Positions 1-8,731 of a stretch of DNA of 64,000 bases are shown here, one piece after another. The notes below the pieces were generated by a model. It searched no databases. It had not been told where the DNA came from and saw nothing but the letters and a program-made list of their open reading frames with translations. The translations under genes were made by a program, and so were the position numbers. This DNA is from Rubrivivax sp. Its GTDB lineage: Bacteria > Pseudomonadota > Gammaproteobacteria > Burkholderiales > Burkholderiaceae_C. The DNA lies in NCBI GenBank assembly GCA_016719535.1, contig JADJYX010000020.1:124001-188000 (forward strand), given 5' to 3'. Each line of letters begins with the position of its first letter. The stretch's first letter is position 1.

Positions 1-686
1 ACCGCGCCAGCGGCAAGCTGCTGAAGGCCGACCCCTTTGCGCGCAAGATCAACTGGGCCAGCGGCATCGACCTCGCCAGCGGCCGCCCGGTGGACAGCCC
101 GATGACGGCCGCGGTGCGCAAGACCGAGGAGCAGACCGAGTCCATCGAGGTGTGGCCCAGTGCCTTCGGCGGCAAGAACTGGATGCCGATGAGCTACGAC
201 CCGGGCCGCAGGCTGGCCTTCTTCAATACCATCGACCTGGGCATGAAGATCCGCTATGTGCGCCAGGCCCGGCCCGGCGGGCCGAACTGGTGGCTGGGCC
301 TGGAGCTCGGCGGCTTCGTCGCCCCCGAGGACGGCTTGCGCGGCTCGCTGATGGCCTGGGATCCGGTGTCCGGCAAGAAGCGCTGGGAAGTGCGCAGCAA
401 GGCACCGCACTGGTCGGGCGTGCTGTCCACCGCCAGCGGCGTGGTCTTCGTGGGCGCGCAGACGGGTGAATTCAAGGCCCATGACGCCGCCGACGGGCGC
501 CAGCTGTGGAGCTTCCAGACCGGCTCGGGCATCACCGGCTTGCCGATCACCTGGGAGCGCAACGGCCGCCAGTACGTCACCGTGACCAGCGGCGCCGCCA
601 CCGTCTACGGCGCGCTGGCCGGCGACCCCGAGCTGGCCAACGTGCCGGCCGGCAGCTCGCTCTGGACCTTTGCGCTGATGCCCTGA
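1..686 (+). CDS. PQQ-dependent alcohol dehydrogenase, C-terminal part
   Basis: The reading frame is already open at the left edge (first full codon at base 3) and ends at 684-686, so about 227 C-terminal residues are visible. Repeated beta-propeller blade signatures typical of quinoprotein methanol/ethanol dehydrogenases can be seen: an NWASGID segment near the start, GGKNWMPMSYDP, a MAWDPVSGKKRWE blade and a VFVGAQTGEFKAHDA blade. These enzymes are periplasmic, oxidise primary alcohols with PQQ, and pass electrons to a cytochrome c. The stop codon overlaps the start of the cytochrome c gene downstream, which fits that role. The substrate cannot be told from this part, and the catalytic Asp and disulfide region lie outside the window. 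Confidence 0.88.
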   Translation, partial: RASGKLLKADPFARKINWASGIDLASGRPVDSPMTAAVRKTEEQTESIEVWPSAFGGKNWMPMSYDPGRRLAFFNTIDLGMKIRYVRQARPGGPNWWLGLELGGFVAPEDGLRGSLMAWDPVSGKKRWEVRSKAPHWSGVLSTASGVVFVGAQTGEFKAHDAADGRQLWSFQTGSGITGLPITWERNGRQYVTVTSGAATVYGALAGDPELANVPAGSSLWTFALMP

Positions 687-1084
687 TGCGGGGCCGACGA
701 TCGATCGTGACGCTGCTGGCGGCGCTCGGGCTGGCAGCGGCCGGGGTCGCCGGCGCGCAGGCCGTCGATGGTGGTGCGCCTGCGGGCTCGGCGGCCTCTG
801 CGGCCGCACCCGCCGCGGCCGCCGCCCCGGCGCCGTCGGTGGCCGCCGGGCGGCGGGCCTATACCAGCTATTGCGTGCGCTGCCACGGCATCAACCTGGT
901 GGTCGGCAGCAGCGCCTTCTACGACCTGCGCAGCTTCCCGGCGACCGACAAGGCGCGCTTCCTCCACTCGGTCAACAAGGGCGTGCGGGCCATGCCGGCC
1001 TGGGAAGGCATCGTCAAGCCCGACGAGCTGGAGTCGATCTGGCTCTATATCGGCAGCGTCAACGGCTGGCCGCCGGACGCCTGA
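686..1084 (+). CDS. small periplasmic cytochrome c (partner of the PQQ dehydrogenase)
   Basis: A 132-residue protein whose ATG overlaps the upstream TGA (TGATG). It has a signal peptide (basic MRGRR start, hydrophobic Leu/Ala core, Ala-rich cleavage region near residue 26), an Ala/Pro-rich linker and one class I haem motif, CVRCH. The distal Met ligand is probably in the AMPAW segment, and a short C-terminal helix follows. The translational coupling suggests it is the direct electron acceptor of the alcohol dehydrogenase, carrying electrons towards the terminal oxidase. It could also be a general c-type cytochrome, but the overlap makes a dedicated partner more likely. Confidence 0.85.
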   Translation: MRGRRSIVTLLAALGLAAAGVAGAQAVDGGAPAGSAASAAAPAAAAAPAPSVAAGRRAYTSYCVRCHGINLVVGSSAFYDLRSFPATDKARFLHSVNKGVRAMPAWEGIVKPDELESIWLYIGSVNGWPPDA

Positions 1085-1106
1085 ACGCCGCTGCCGCCCG
1101 CCGCCC

Positions 1107-1817
1107 TCAGCGGCCGCGGGCAGCACGCCAGGCCGCAAATTCGCTGCGCGTGGCCTCCTCGGTGGGCGGATACAGGCCGAGGATCGAGCGGCCTTCCAGC
1201 ACCTTCTCCTGCACGAAGTCCTCGAAGGCGGTCATCTCCACCGCCTCGGCGGCGATGGCGTCGGCGATGGCCGCCGGGATCACGACCACGCCCTCGGCGT
1301 CGCCGACCACGATGTCGCCCGGCCACACCGCCACGTCACCGCAGCCGATCGGCACGTCGATGTCGATCGCCTGGTGCAGCGTCAGGTTGGTGGGCGCACT
1401 CGGCCGCTGGTGGTAGGCGGGGATGGCCAGCTTCGCGATCTCGGGGCTGTCGCGGAAGCCGCCGTCGGTGACGACGCCGGCCACGCCGCGCTTCATCAGC
1501 CGGCTGACCAGGATGCCGCCGGCCGAGGCGGCGCGGGCGTCCTTGCGGCTGTCGATCACGAAGACCGCGCCGGGCGGGCATTGCTCGACCGCCTGGCGCT
1601 GCGGGTGAGCTCGATCGTTGAAGACGGTGATCGGGTTGAGGTCTTCGCGCGCCGGCATGTAGCGCAGCGTGAAGGCCGGGCCCACCATGTTGGGCAGGCC
1701 GGGGTTGAGCGGGTGCACGTCCTGGATGAACGCGTTGCGCAGGCCGCGCTTGAACAGCGCGGTGCACAGCGTGGCGCAGCTCACGCCCATCAGCTGCTGG
1801 CGGGTGTCGGGGTTCAT
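1107..1817 (-). CDS. RraA-like aldolase family protein (HMG/CHA aldolase type)
   Basis: A 236-residue protein of the RraA/4-hydroxy-4-methyl-2-oxoglutarate aldolase family. Recognisable blocks are GVAGVVTDGGFRD (metal and substrate pocket, GGxRD type), PIGCGDVAVWPGDIVVGDAEGVVVIP and an N-terminal helical ATLCTALFKRGL segment. Members cleave or form C-C bonds in 2-oxo acids with a divalent metal; only a minority regulate RNase E. It starts 8 bp after the stop of the sugar-acid dehydratase, so the two are almost certainly co-transcribed, and an aldolase acting on a 2-keto-3-deoxy sugar acid fits. The exact substrate is unknown, and calling it a ribonuclease regulator would be unsafe. Confidence 0.8.
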   Translation of the reverse strand: MNPDTRQQLMGVSCATLCTALFKRGLRNAFIQDVHPLNPGLPNMVGPAFTLRYMPAREDLNPITVFNDRAHPQRQAVEQCPPGAVFVIDSRKDARAASAGGILVSRLMKRGVAGVVTDGGFRDSPEIAKLAIPAYHQRPSAPTNLTLHQAIDIDVPIGCGDVAVWPGDIVVGDAEGVVVIPAAIADAIAAEAVEMTAFEDFVQEKVLEGRSILGLYPPTEEATRSEFAAWRAARGR

Positions 1818-1825
1818 GCGCCGTG

Positions 1826-3568
1826 TCAGTAGATCGAGGGCTCGGCCACCGGGGCGCCGAAGCTCGTTTCGAGAAAGTCGAAGTCGCAGCCCTGGTCGGC
1901 CTGCAGGATGTGGCGGCTGGCCATCCAGCCGTAGCCGCGCTCGTAGCGCGGCGGCGGCGGCGTCCAGGCGGCACGGCGCGCGGCCAGTTCGGCGTCGCTC
2001 ACCTCGAGGTGGATGCGCCGCGCCGGCACGTCCACCGTGATGCGGTCACCGGTCTTCACCAGCGCCAGCGGCCCGCCCACGAAGGCCTCGGGCGCGCAGT
2101 GCAGCAGGCAGCCGCCGTAGCTGGTGCCGCTCATGCGCGCGTCGCTCAGGCGCAGCATGTCCTTCACGCCGGCCTGCACCAGCTTGGTGGGGATGGGCAG
2201 CATGCCCCATTCGGGCATGCCGGGGCCGCCCAGCGGGCCGGCATGGCGCAGCACCAGGATGTCGTCGGGCGTGACATCGAGGTCGGGGTCGTCGGTGGCC
2301 TTCTTCAGGCTGGGGTAGTCGTCGAAGACCAGCGCGCGCCCGCTGTGCTGCAGCAGCCGCGGCTCGGCGGCGCTGGGCTTGATGACGACGCCATCGGGCG
2401 CCAGGTTGCCGCGCAGCACGGCCAGCGCGCCTTCGGCATAGATGGGCTTGTCGAGCGCCCGGATGACGTCGTCGTTGAACACCTGCGCGCCGGCGATGTT
2501 GTCGCCCAGCGTGCGGCCGTTGACCGTCAGCGCATCGACGTGCAGGTGGCCCCGGATGCGCTCCAGCATCGCCGGCAGGCCGCCGGCATAGAAGAAGTCC
2601 TCCATCAGGTAGCGCTCGCCGCTGGGCCGGATGTTGGCGATCACCGGCACGCGGCGGCTGAAGGCGTCGAAGTCGTCCAGCGTGATCGGCAGCCCGGCGC
2701 GGCGGCTGATCGCGATCAGGTGGATGATGGCGTTGGTGCTGCAGCCCATGGCCATGGCGCAGGCGATGCCGTTGAGAAAGTGCGCGCGCGACAGCAGCCG
2801 CGCCGGCGTCAGGTCCTCCCACACCAGCTCCACCGCGCGGCGGCCGCAGGCCGCGCTCATGCGCACGTGGTTGGCGTCGGGCGCGGGGATGCTGCTGGCG
2901 CCGGGCAGCGTCAGCCCGACGGCCTCGGCGATGCCCATCATCGTGGCGGCGGTGCCCATGGTCATGCAGGTGCCGGGGCTGCGTGCGATGCCGGCTTCCA
3001 GCTGCTGCCATTCGGCCGTGCCGATGCGGCCGGCGCGGCGCTCGTCCCAGTATTTCCAGGCGTCCGACCCCGAGCCCAGCACCTGGCCCTGCCAGTTGCC
3101 GCGCAGCATCGGCCCGGCGGGCAGGAAGACGAAGGGCAGGCCCATGCTGAGCGCACCCATCACCAGCCCGGGCGTGGTCTTGTCGCAGCCGCCCATCAGC
3201 ACCGCGCCGTCCACCGGGTGGCTGCGCAGCAGCTCCTCGGTCTCCATCGCCAGGAAGTTGCGGTAGAGCATCGTCGTCGGCTTGACGATCGGCTCGCTCA
3301 AGCTGATGGCCGGCAGCTCGACCGGAAAGCCCCCGGCCTGCAGCACCCCGCGCTTGACGTCGTCGACGCGCTGCTTGAAATGCGAGTGGCACTGGTTGAG
3401 ATCGCTCCAGGTATTGACGATGGCGATCACCGGCTTGCCGCGCCAGTCTTCCGGGCCGTAGCCCATCTGCATGAAGCGCGAGCGGTGGCCGAAGCTGCGC
3501 AGGTCGTCGGGGGCGAGCCAGCGCGCGCTGCGCAGCTGGTCGGGGGTGATGCGGTGGGTAGGGGGCAT
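1826..3568 (-). CDS. IlvD/Edd family sugar-acid dehydratase, L-arabinonate type
   Basis: A 580-residue enzyme that dehydrates an aldonic acid to the 2-keto-3-deoxy acid. The Fe-S ligands expected for L-arabinonate dehydratases are visible as C60 (SDLNQC), C128 (MGGCDK) and C201 (PGTC), and K130 directly after GGCD matches the lysine that is carbamylated in this subgroup. Length and residue spacing agree with the roughly 580-residue L-arabinonate/D-fuconate dehydratases rather than the longer Edd. The start chosen (MPPTHRIT) is the first Met in the conserved part; the frame stays open far upstream without similarity. A ferredoxin lies 35 bp upstream and an RraA-like aldolase 8 bp downstream, suggesting a pentose-acid catabolic operon. 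Confidence 0.87.
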   Translation of the reverse strand: MPPTHRITPDQLRSARWLAPDDLRSFGHRSRFMQMGYGPEDWRGKPVIAIVNTWSDLNQCHSHFKQRVDDVKRGVLQAGGFPVELPAISLSEPIVKPTTMLYRNFLAMETEELLRSHPVDGAVLMGGCDKTTPGLVMGALSMGLPFVFLPAGPMLRGNWQGQVLGSGSDAWKYWDERRAGRIGTAEWQQLEAGIARSPGTCMTMGTAATMMGIAEAVGLTLPGASSIPAPDANHVRMSAACGRRAVELVWEDLTPARLLSRAHFLNGIACAMAMGCSTNAIIHLIAISRRAGLPITLDDFDAFSRRVPVIANIRPSGERYLMEDFFYAGGLPAMLERIRGHLHVDALTVNGRTLGDNIAGAQVFNDDVIRALDKPIYAEGALAVLRGNLAPDGVVIKPSAAEPRLLQHSGRALVFDDYPSLKKATDDPDLDVTPDDILVLRHAGPLGGPGMPEWGMLPIPTKLVQAGVKDMLRLSDARMSGTSYGGCLLHCAPEAFVGGPLALVKTGDRITVDVPARRIHLEVSDAELAARRAAWTPPPPRYERGYGWMASRHILQADQGCDFDFLETSFGAPVAEPSIY

Positions 3569-3603
3569 GGCGAGGGTCGGTGGCGGCGGTGGAAGGCAGG
3601 AAT

Positions 3604-3897
3604 CTATCGGTTCACGCGCTCGAGCCGGATGGCGCGCTCGGGGCAGGCGCCGACGCAGCGGCCGCAGGCCTCGCAGGCCGGCTCCTGCACCAGCAGCGCC
3701 TGCTGCCAGCGGTGCGCGAAGCCCTTGACGCGCGCGCGCAGGCCCAGGCCTTCGCGCAGCGCCGGCGGCAAGGTGCCGACGGCAAAGACGCCCACCGGGC
3801 ACACGCGCACGCAGTCGCCCTTGCCCTCGCAGCGCCGGCGATCGATGACCGGCCGGAAGTGTCCGGGCGGCTGTTTGCAGTCGTTGGTGTCGTGCAT
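3604..3897 (-). CDS. two-cluster 4Fe-4S ferredoxin-like protein
   Basis: A 97-residue protein with two cysteine clusters. The first is C-x5-C-x3-CP (CEGKGDCVRVCP) after an IDRRR segment; the second is C-x2-C-x2-C-x3-CP (CEACGRCVGACP) near the C-terminus. This layout is that of small bacterial ferredoxins that carry low-potential electrons. It is the first gene of a reverse-strand group leading into the dehydratase, which needs an Fe-S cluster but not a redox partner, so the link could be operonic convenience. No partner oxidoreductase is adjacent. Confidence 0.78.
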   Translation of the reverse strand: MHDTNDCKQPPGHFRPVIDRRRCEGKGDCVRVCPVGVFAVGTLPPALREGLGLRARVKGFAHRWQQALLVQEPACEACGRCVGACPERAIRLERVNR

Positions 3898-4120
3898 CGT
3901 CGGATGCTGCCATGGATCGGTGCCAGGCCAGCGCCACCCCCGCGCGCAGCGCCGTGGTGCTGCCCCGGGTCGCGGGCACCCGCTGGGTGGTTCCCCGCGG
4001 CGGCGTTCCGATCCGGGTCGGGGTTCGGTGGCATCCCCTGCCTGGTCGGGCAAATCCGCCATGCGCCGATGGACGACGATGCCCGGGGCTCGCACATGAT
4101 TCGACGGAGCGCATTCCGCA

Positions 4121-4762
4121 TCAGCCGGCGCCGCACTGCAAGAGCTCCGCAATGGCCTTGGCTTCCGCCCGAAGCTGTGCTTCGAATTTGCCGTAATTGG
4201 AGAGATGCAGATGCAGAAAGACGGTTCTGCAACGGTCCCGGAAGACGATGCGCAAGCCCCCTGACGAGACAGGCGCAGCATCGAGCTCTGCAAAGGCACC
4301 CGTCTTCCCCATGAGCCTGAGCACGCCCGCTGAGACAAAGATGTACTTCGCAGCCCCGGCAAAGATGGCCTCGCGAAGGCGGTGGAGGTGCGTTCGATCG
4401 AGGTCGCGAGCTTGCAAGCGACTCCGCCCGACGGTGGGCAGGTGCAACAACTCGACGAACGACACCCGGTCTGCATGGTCTGCCCGGAAGCCGATCTTGG
4501 CGAAGCTGAGGTGATAGCGGCGTCCATCGCCGGAGTAGGCCGGCAGCAAGAACGGGTGGTGAACACCACTCTCCCGCCAGAAGGCGGGACCATCTTCGTG
4601 ATAACGAAGCAGGCTCGGAAAGATGGGGCTCTGCTCGATGTCGGCCGCGTAGTTGGCGTCGAGGCCCACGAAGAGAAATTCAGCCCGCTCGGGCGCAACG
4701 CCTTGATAGGGCGTGCGACGGAAACACTCGGACAGGGCGGGGCTGGGATGCGCTTCGTACAT
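4121..4762 (-). CDS. unrecognised protein, possibly uracil-DNA-glycosylase fold
   Basis: A 213-residue protein. The start at 4762 is fixed by a good ribosome binding site (GGAGG 6 nt upstream); a Met six codons further upstream has none. I do not recognise the family with certainty. FLFVGLDANY near the N-terminus, HHPF in the middle and HLHLSNYG near the C-terminus are placed like motifs A and B of the uracil-DNA glycosylase superfamily, but this is resemblance only. It stands alone, with 223 bp of empty sequence after its stop and a repair operon ending on its 5' side, and is visibly less GC-rich than its neighbours, which suggests it arrived by transfer. Confidence 0.6.
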   Translation of the reverse strand: MYEAHPSPALSECFRRTPYQGVAPERAEFLFVGLDANYAADIEQSPIFPSLLRYHEDGPAFWRESGVHHPFLLPAYSGDGRRYHLSFAKIGFRADHADRVSFVELLHLPTVGRSRLQARDLDRTHLHRLREAIFAGAAKYIFVSAGVLRLMGKTGAFAELDAAPVSSGGLRIVFRDRCRTVFLHLHLSNYGKFEAQLRAEAKAIAELLQCGAG

Positions 4763-4834
4763 GCGTGACCTCCATCTCACCTCAACGCATGTCGACGATC
4801 CGGCGCGAGCATCGCCGAGGGCGGCGTGCGTCCA

Positions 4835-7522
4835 TCAGTCCAGCGCCTGGCCGCCGGAGGCTGGGCCGGCGGGGCGCTGATCGTTGCCCGCTGGCGGCAG
4901 GCTCCGCACCGCCACGCCCATGTCGCGCCACCGTTCCGCATGGCAGGTGAAGAGCAGCACCTGGTGGCGCTGCGCGGCGTCGTAGAGCACGCGCTTCATG
5001 CTCGCCAGGCGCCCGGCATCGCTGTGCACCAGCGCGTCGTCGAGGATGATCAGCGTCGGGCGGCCGGCCTCGCGCAGCAGGTCGGCGTAGGCCAGGCGGC
5101 TGATGACGCCCAACTGTTCACGTGCGCCGAAGCTCAGGCTGCCGAAATCGCCCGCGGCGTCACCGTCGCCATTGCCGGGGCGTGAGAGGGCGCCGGGCTG
5201 CAGTTGCTCGTCCACCGCCAGCCGGCCGCCGGGGAAGAGCAGCGCCAGATAACGGTCCAGGTGGCGTTGCAGCGGCGCCTGCAGGCGTCGCGTCAGCGCC
5301 TGGCGGTGCGTCTCCAGCTTGAGCTGCAGCAGGCCCAGCGCATCGGCGCGGCGCTGCAGTTGATCGCGGCGGCGCTCGGCGGCGGCCTGCTGCAGCAAGG
5401 CCAGCGCCAGTGCCTCGTCCACGCCCTGGGCGCCGGTGGCGGCGAGCGTGGCTTCGAGTTGCGCGATGCGCAGGCTGCGCTGCTGATGGCTGCGCTCGGC
5501 TTCCTCGGCGCTGCGGCGCAGGCGCTGCACGTCCTGGGCCAGGATGTCGGGCCGCGCGGCGGCGATGCGCGTGTCCAGGTCCAGCAGGCGCTGCTGCAGC
5601 CCCTGCGCCTCGGCCTGGGTATCGACCAGGCGGCGCTGCGCCTCGGCCTGCTGCGTGCGGTGGGTCTCGCCGGCCAGCAGTGCGGCCAGCGCGGCATGTT
5701 CGCGCTCGGCGGCCTCGGCCTCGCTGCGTGCCGTGGCCAGTGCATGGCGCGTGTGCGCCAGCGCCGCGGCGGCGGCCTCGGCGGCGTGCTGGGCGGTGTC
5801 GGCGGCGGCCTTGGCCGCGGCCTCACCGGTCGGCGGCGTGGCGGGGGCAGGCGGCAGTTGCGCCAGTGCCGCCTCGGCCTCGCGCCGCAGGGCCTCGGTA
5901 CGGTCCACCTCGGCCTGCAGCGCTTCCAGACCTTTCGGGGCCAGCACCGCCAGCGCCTTGGCGGCGGCATCGGCATCGGCGGCGCGGGCGCGGTGCGCCT
6001 GTTCGCGCATGTCGGCCTCGGCGCGCGACGGCAGCCCCAGGCGCTGCAGCAGGGCCTGGTGCGCGGCCTGCACGCGGTCGCGCTCGGCCGCGCGCTCGGC
6101 CAGGTCGCTGCCGCCGGGCGCCAGGGTCAGACGGCCCACGCCGTCGATGGCGAGCAGGGCCGGCGCCGACAGCAGGCGCTCCCCCTCGCCGGCCAGCGCC
6201 TCGCCGCCCAGCGTGACGCTGGCGCCGGGCAGCAGCTCGAAGCCGATGCGCGTGGCCAGCGTGGACAGCTGGATGTCGAGCTCGCGCAGCCGCTCGTGCT
6301 GCTGGCGCAGCAGCTTCAGCTCGGCGGCGGGCAGTGCCAGCACCTGTGCCTCGCGCCGCAGCGTGGCGGCGCGTTCGGCCTCGGCCTGCGCGCGCTGCAG
6401 CAGCGCGCCGCTGTCGGCGGCGCGGCTGCGCGCGGCATCGGCCTGGCGGCGCAGCTGCTCGCGTGTCTCTTCCTGCCGCGCCAGCGCCAGCGTGGTGGCG
6501 GCGGCCTGGGTCTGCGCCTTGGCCTCGGCCAGCGCACGCGCGGCGGCCGCTTCGGCGGCCTGCGCCGGCGCCAGCGCGTGTTGCGTGCGTTCGCGCGTGG
6601 CGGTGCGCCGGGACAGGTCGGCGGCTTGCTGGTCGGCGGCGGCCAGCTGCTGGCGCAGCAGCTTGGCCAGGTCCTCGGCACGCTGCACGGCGGCGGCTTG
6701 CGTGGCGCGTTGGGCACCCAGCGCCTCGGCTTCGCGCCATGCGGCTTCGGCCTGTGCCAGCTGGGTGCGCAGCGCCGTCCACGGCGCGGCCTGGCTCTCG
6801 GCCTGGTGCTGTTCGCGCAGCGTGCGCAGCTGGTCGACCTGGTCGCGGTAGTCGCGCGCGGTGGCGGCCAGTGACTCGGCCTCGGCGCGCGCGGCCTCGG
6901 CCGCGGCGATGCCCTCGGCCAGCGCGGCGCGCGGCTTGCCGGTGGCCGTCAGCAGTTCGGCGCGCAGCTCGCGCACGCGCTGCAGCAGTTCGTCGCCGCC
7001 GGTGGCGGCCACCGCGCCCAGCTGCGCGTCCAGCGCGCGCTGCAGGTGGTCGGCGGCGTGGCGCACGGCGTCGTGCACGTCCTGCGCCGCACCCTGCTCG
7101 ATCCACAGCAGGCCGGGGATGCCGCCGTGCTCGGCGCGGCTGGCGCCGCGGTCCGCAAATCGGAAGCCGAGCAGCTCGGCCAGGAAGTCCTCGGCCTCGG
7201 CGCCTTCGAGCCGCCGGCTGCCGGCCTGCAGCTCGCAGCGCTTCTTCTGCAGAAAGCTCTTGCGCAGGCGGCAGGGCTGATCGCCGAGGGTGAAATCGAG
7301 CTCGACGGTGGGCGTGGCGGCGCTGTCGCCCCAGGGCCGCAGGTCGTCCACCGCGGTCGAGCGGTGACGCTCGAAGAAGGCGGCGCGGATGGCGCGCACC
7401 AGCGTGCTCTTGCCGGCCTCGTTGGCGCCGGCGAAGAGGTTGAGCCCGGGCTGCAGGTCGGCCAGCTCGAAGGGCTGGCGGAACTGGCGCAGCTCGCTCA
7501 CCTTCAGCCGCGTCAGCCTCAC
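4835..7522 (-). CDS. SbcC/Rad50-like AAA ATPase (YhaN type)
   Basis: An 895-residue SMC-like ATPase. Residues 1-60 carry the N-terminal ATPase half with Walker A GANEAGKST; a very long Ala/Glu/Gln/Arg-rich coiled coil occupies roughly residues 180-740; the C-terminal half has the ABC signature LSFGAREQ and Walker B LIILDDALVHSD. No clear zinc-hook CxxC is seen at the coiled-coil apex, as in YhaN rather than classical SbcC. The GTG start overlaps the stop of the nuclease gene upstream (GTGA), so the two subunits are translationally coupled. The pair is expected to form a Mre11-Rad50-type complex that processes DNA ends. It follows recCBD on the same strand. Confidence 0.85.
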   Translation of the reverse strand: MRLTRLKVSELRQFRQPFELADLQPGLNLFAGANEAGKSTLVRAIRAAFFERHRSTAVDDLRPWGDSAATPTVELDFTLGDQPCRLRKSFLQKKRCELQAGSRRLEGAEAEDFLAELLGFRFADRGASRAEHGGIPGLLWIEQGAAQDVHDAVRHAADHLQRALDAQLGAVAATGGDELLQRVRELRAELLTATGKPRAALAEGIAAAEAARAEAESLAATARDYRDQVDQLRTLREQHQAESQAAPWTALRTQLAQAEAAWREAEALGAQRATQAAAVQRAEDLAKLLRQQLAAADQQAADLSRRTATRERTQHALAPAQAAEAAAARALAEAKAQTQAAATTLALARQEETREQLRRQADAARSRAADSGALLQRAQAEAERAATLRREAQVLALPAAELKLLRQQHERLRELDIQLSTLATRIGFELLPGASVTLGGEALAGEGERLLSAPALLAIDGVGRLTLAPGGSDLAERAAERDRVQAAHQALLQRLGLPSRAEADMREQAHRARAADADAAAKALAVLAPKGLEALQAEVDRTEALRREAEAALAQLPPAPATPPTGEAAAKAAADTAQHAAEAAAAALAHTRHALATARSEAEAAEREHAALAALLAGETHRTQQAEAQRRLVDTQAEAQGLQQRLLDLDTRIAAARPDILAQDVQRLRRSAEEAERSHQQRSLRIAQLEATLAATGAQGVDEALALALLQQAAAERRRDQLQRRADALGLLQLKLETHRQALTRRLQAPLQRHLDRYLALLFPGGRLAVDEQLQPGALSRPGNGDGDAAGDFGSLSFGAREQLGVISRLAYADLLREAGRPTLIILDDALVHSDAGRLASMKRVLYDAAQRHQVLLFTCHAERWRDMGVAVRSLPPAGNDQRPAGPASGGQALD

Positions 7523-8664
7523 GTGCGTCCCTCGTCAGCGGCGACAGCCTGCCGACGCTCGGCCAGCAGCGTGGTCAGCAGCGCCAGCGCGTCCTGCGCC
7601 ACACGGGCCTGTTCGGGCGCGGCGTCGCGCAGTTCGGCGATCACCGTGCCCAGGTAGCCGTCGGCCTGCAGCGCGGCGATGTCGTCGGCGGTGGGCGCCA
7701 GGCGCAGCCCGGCGCGGTCGACCTCGAGCGCCCGCAGCCGCGCCTCGGCCGCCTGCAGCGCGGATTCCAGCCGCTGGTGTGCGGCAAGGTCGACGGTGCC
7801 GGCCAGTGCCAGCGACAGCACCTCGTCGGCGGCGGCCGCATCCAGCTGCGCCACGGCGGCGTCGACGTCGCTGGCCACGTCCAGCCGCAGCGCCAGCCGG
7901 CGCCAGCGGTGGCGGGCGATGGGCTCGGGCTGCACCTGCGGTGCTTCGCCGGGCGCGCCCAGCGCCACCCACAGCAGCTGACCCGGATCGTTGGCCTTGA
8001 AGCGGTCGGGCTCGGGCGTGCCGGCATACCAGGTGCGGTCGTCGATGCGCTTGCAGCCATGCCAGTCGCCCAGCGCCAGGTAGTCGAGCCGGGCACGCGC
8101 GGCGCGGTCGGGGGCGATCGGGTTGGCGGCGTCTATGTCCTCGGCCAGCAGGCCCTGCACCGCGCCATGCGCCAGGCCCACGCGGCGCCAGCCGGCGGGG
8201 GTTTCGGCGTGGTCGAACCAGGCGGTGCTGTCGTCGTGCGTGTGGCGCTGCGTCAGCGGCGCCCCCAGCACGGCCAGCTGCAGCGCCGGCAGTTCCAGCA
8301 CGCCGGGCTGCAGCAGCAGGTGCAGGTTGGGCGGCAGCACGGCCAGCCGCCGCGCCTCGGCCCATACGCCTTCGGCCAGCGCGGCATCGTGGTTGCCGGG
8401 GATCATCACCCAGGGCCCGGGGTAGGGCGCCAGCGCGTTGAACAGGCGGCGGATGGTGCGTGGCGAGATGGCCTGCGCGTCGAAGACATCGCCGGCCACC
8501 AGCACGGCATCGGCGCCGCGTTCGGCGGCGCGGCGCGCCAGGCGTTCGACGGTGGCGATGCGTGCCTCGGCCAGCGCGGCGGCATCGTCGGGCTCGAAGC
8601 GGCCCACGCCGCCGCCGAAGGTGCGGCCGATCTGCCAGTCGGCGGTGTGCAGCAACAGCGTCAT
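7519..8664 (-). CDS. SbcD/Mre11-like DNA repair exonuclease (YhaO type)
   Basis: A 381-residue calcineurin-like phosphoesterase. Metal-binding motifs are in the expected order: HTADWQIG at the N-terminus, GDVFD, PGNHD and, further on, a GLAHG block and LGDWHGC. The part after about residue 270 would be the ATPase-docking region. Start ATG at 8664, 67 bp after the recD stop. Its 3' end overlaps the ATPase gene by four bases. Together they should act on double-strand ends and hairpins, complementing RecBCD, whose genes lie immediately upstream on the same strand. Confidence 0.86.
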   Translation of the reverse strand: MTLLLHTADWQIGRTFGGGVGRFEPDDAAALAEARIATVERLARRAAERGADAVLVAGDVFDAQAISPRTIRRLFNALAPYPGPWVMIPGNHDAALAEGVWAEARRLAVLPPNLHLLLQPGVLELPALQLAVLGAPLTQRHTHDDSTAWFDHAETPAGWRRVGLAHGAVQGLLAEDIDAANPIAPDRAARARLDYLALGDWHGCKRIDDRTWYAGTPEPDRFKANDPGQLLWVALGAPGEAPQVQPEPIARHRWRRLALRLDVASDVDAAVAQLDAAAADEVLSLALAGTVDLAAHQRLESALQAAEARLRALEVDRAGLRLAPTADDIAALQADGYLGTVIAELRDAAPEQARVAQDALALLTTLLAERRQAVAADEGRT

Positions 8665-8731
8665 GGGTGCACCCTACGCGCTGCGCGCGGTCCCGCCAAG
8701 CGGGAATTCGCGTCCGGCCAAGCCGTACCGC

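Noticed and set aside
1107..1817. RNase E inhibitor RraA
   Set aside because: The operon context with a sugar-acid dehydratase favours an aldolase, and most family members do not regulate RNase E.
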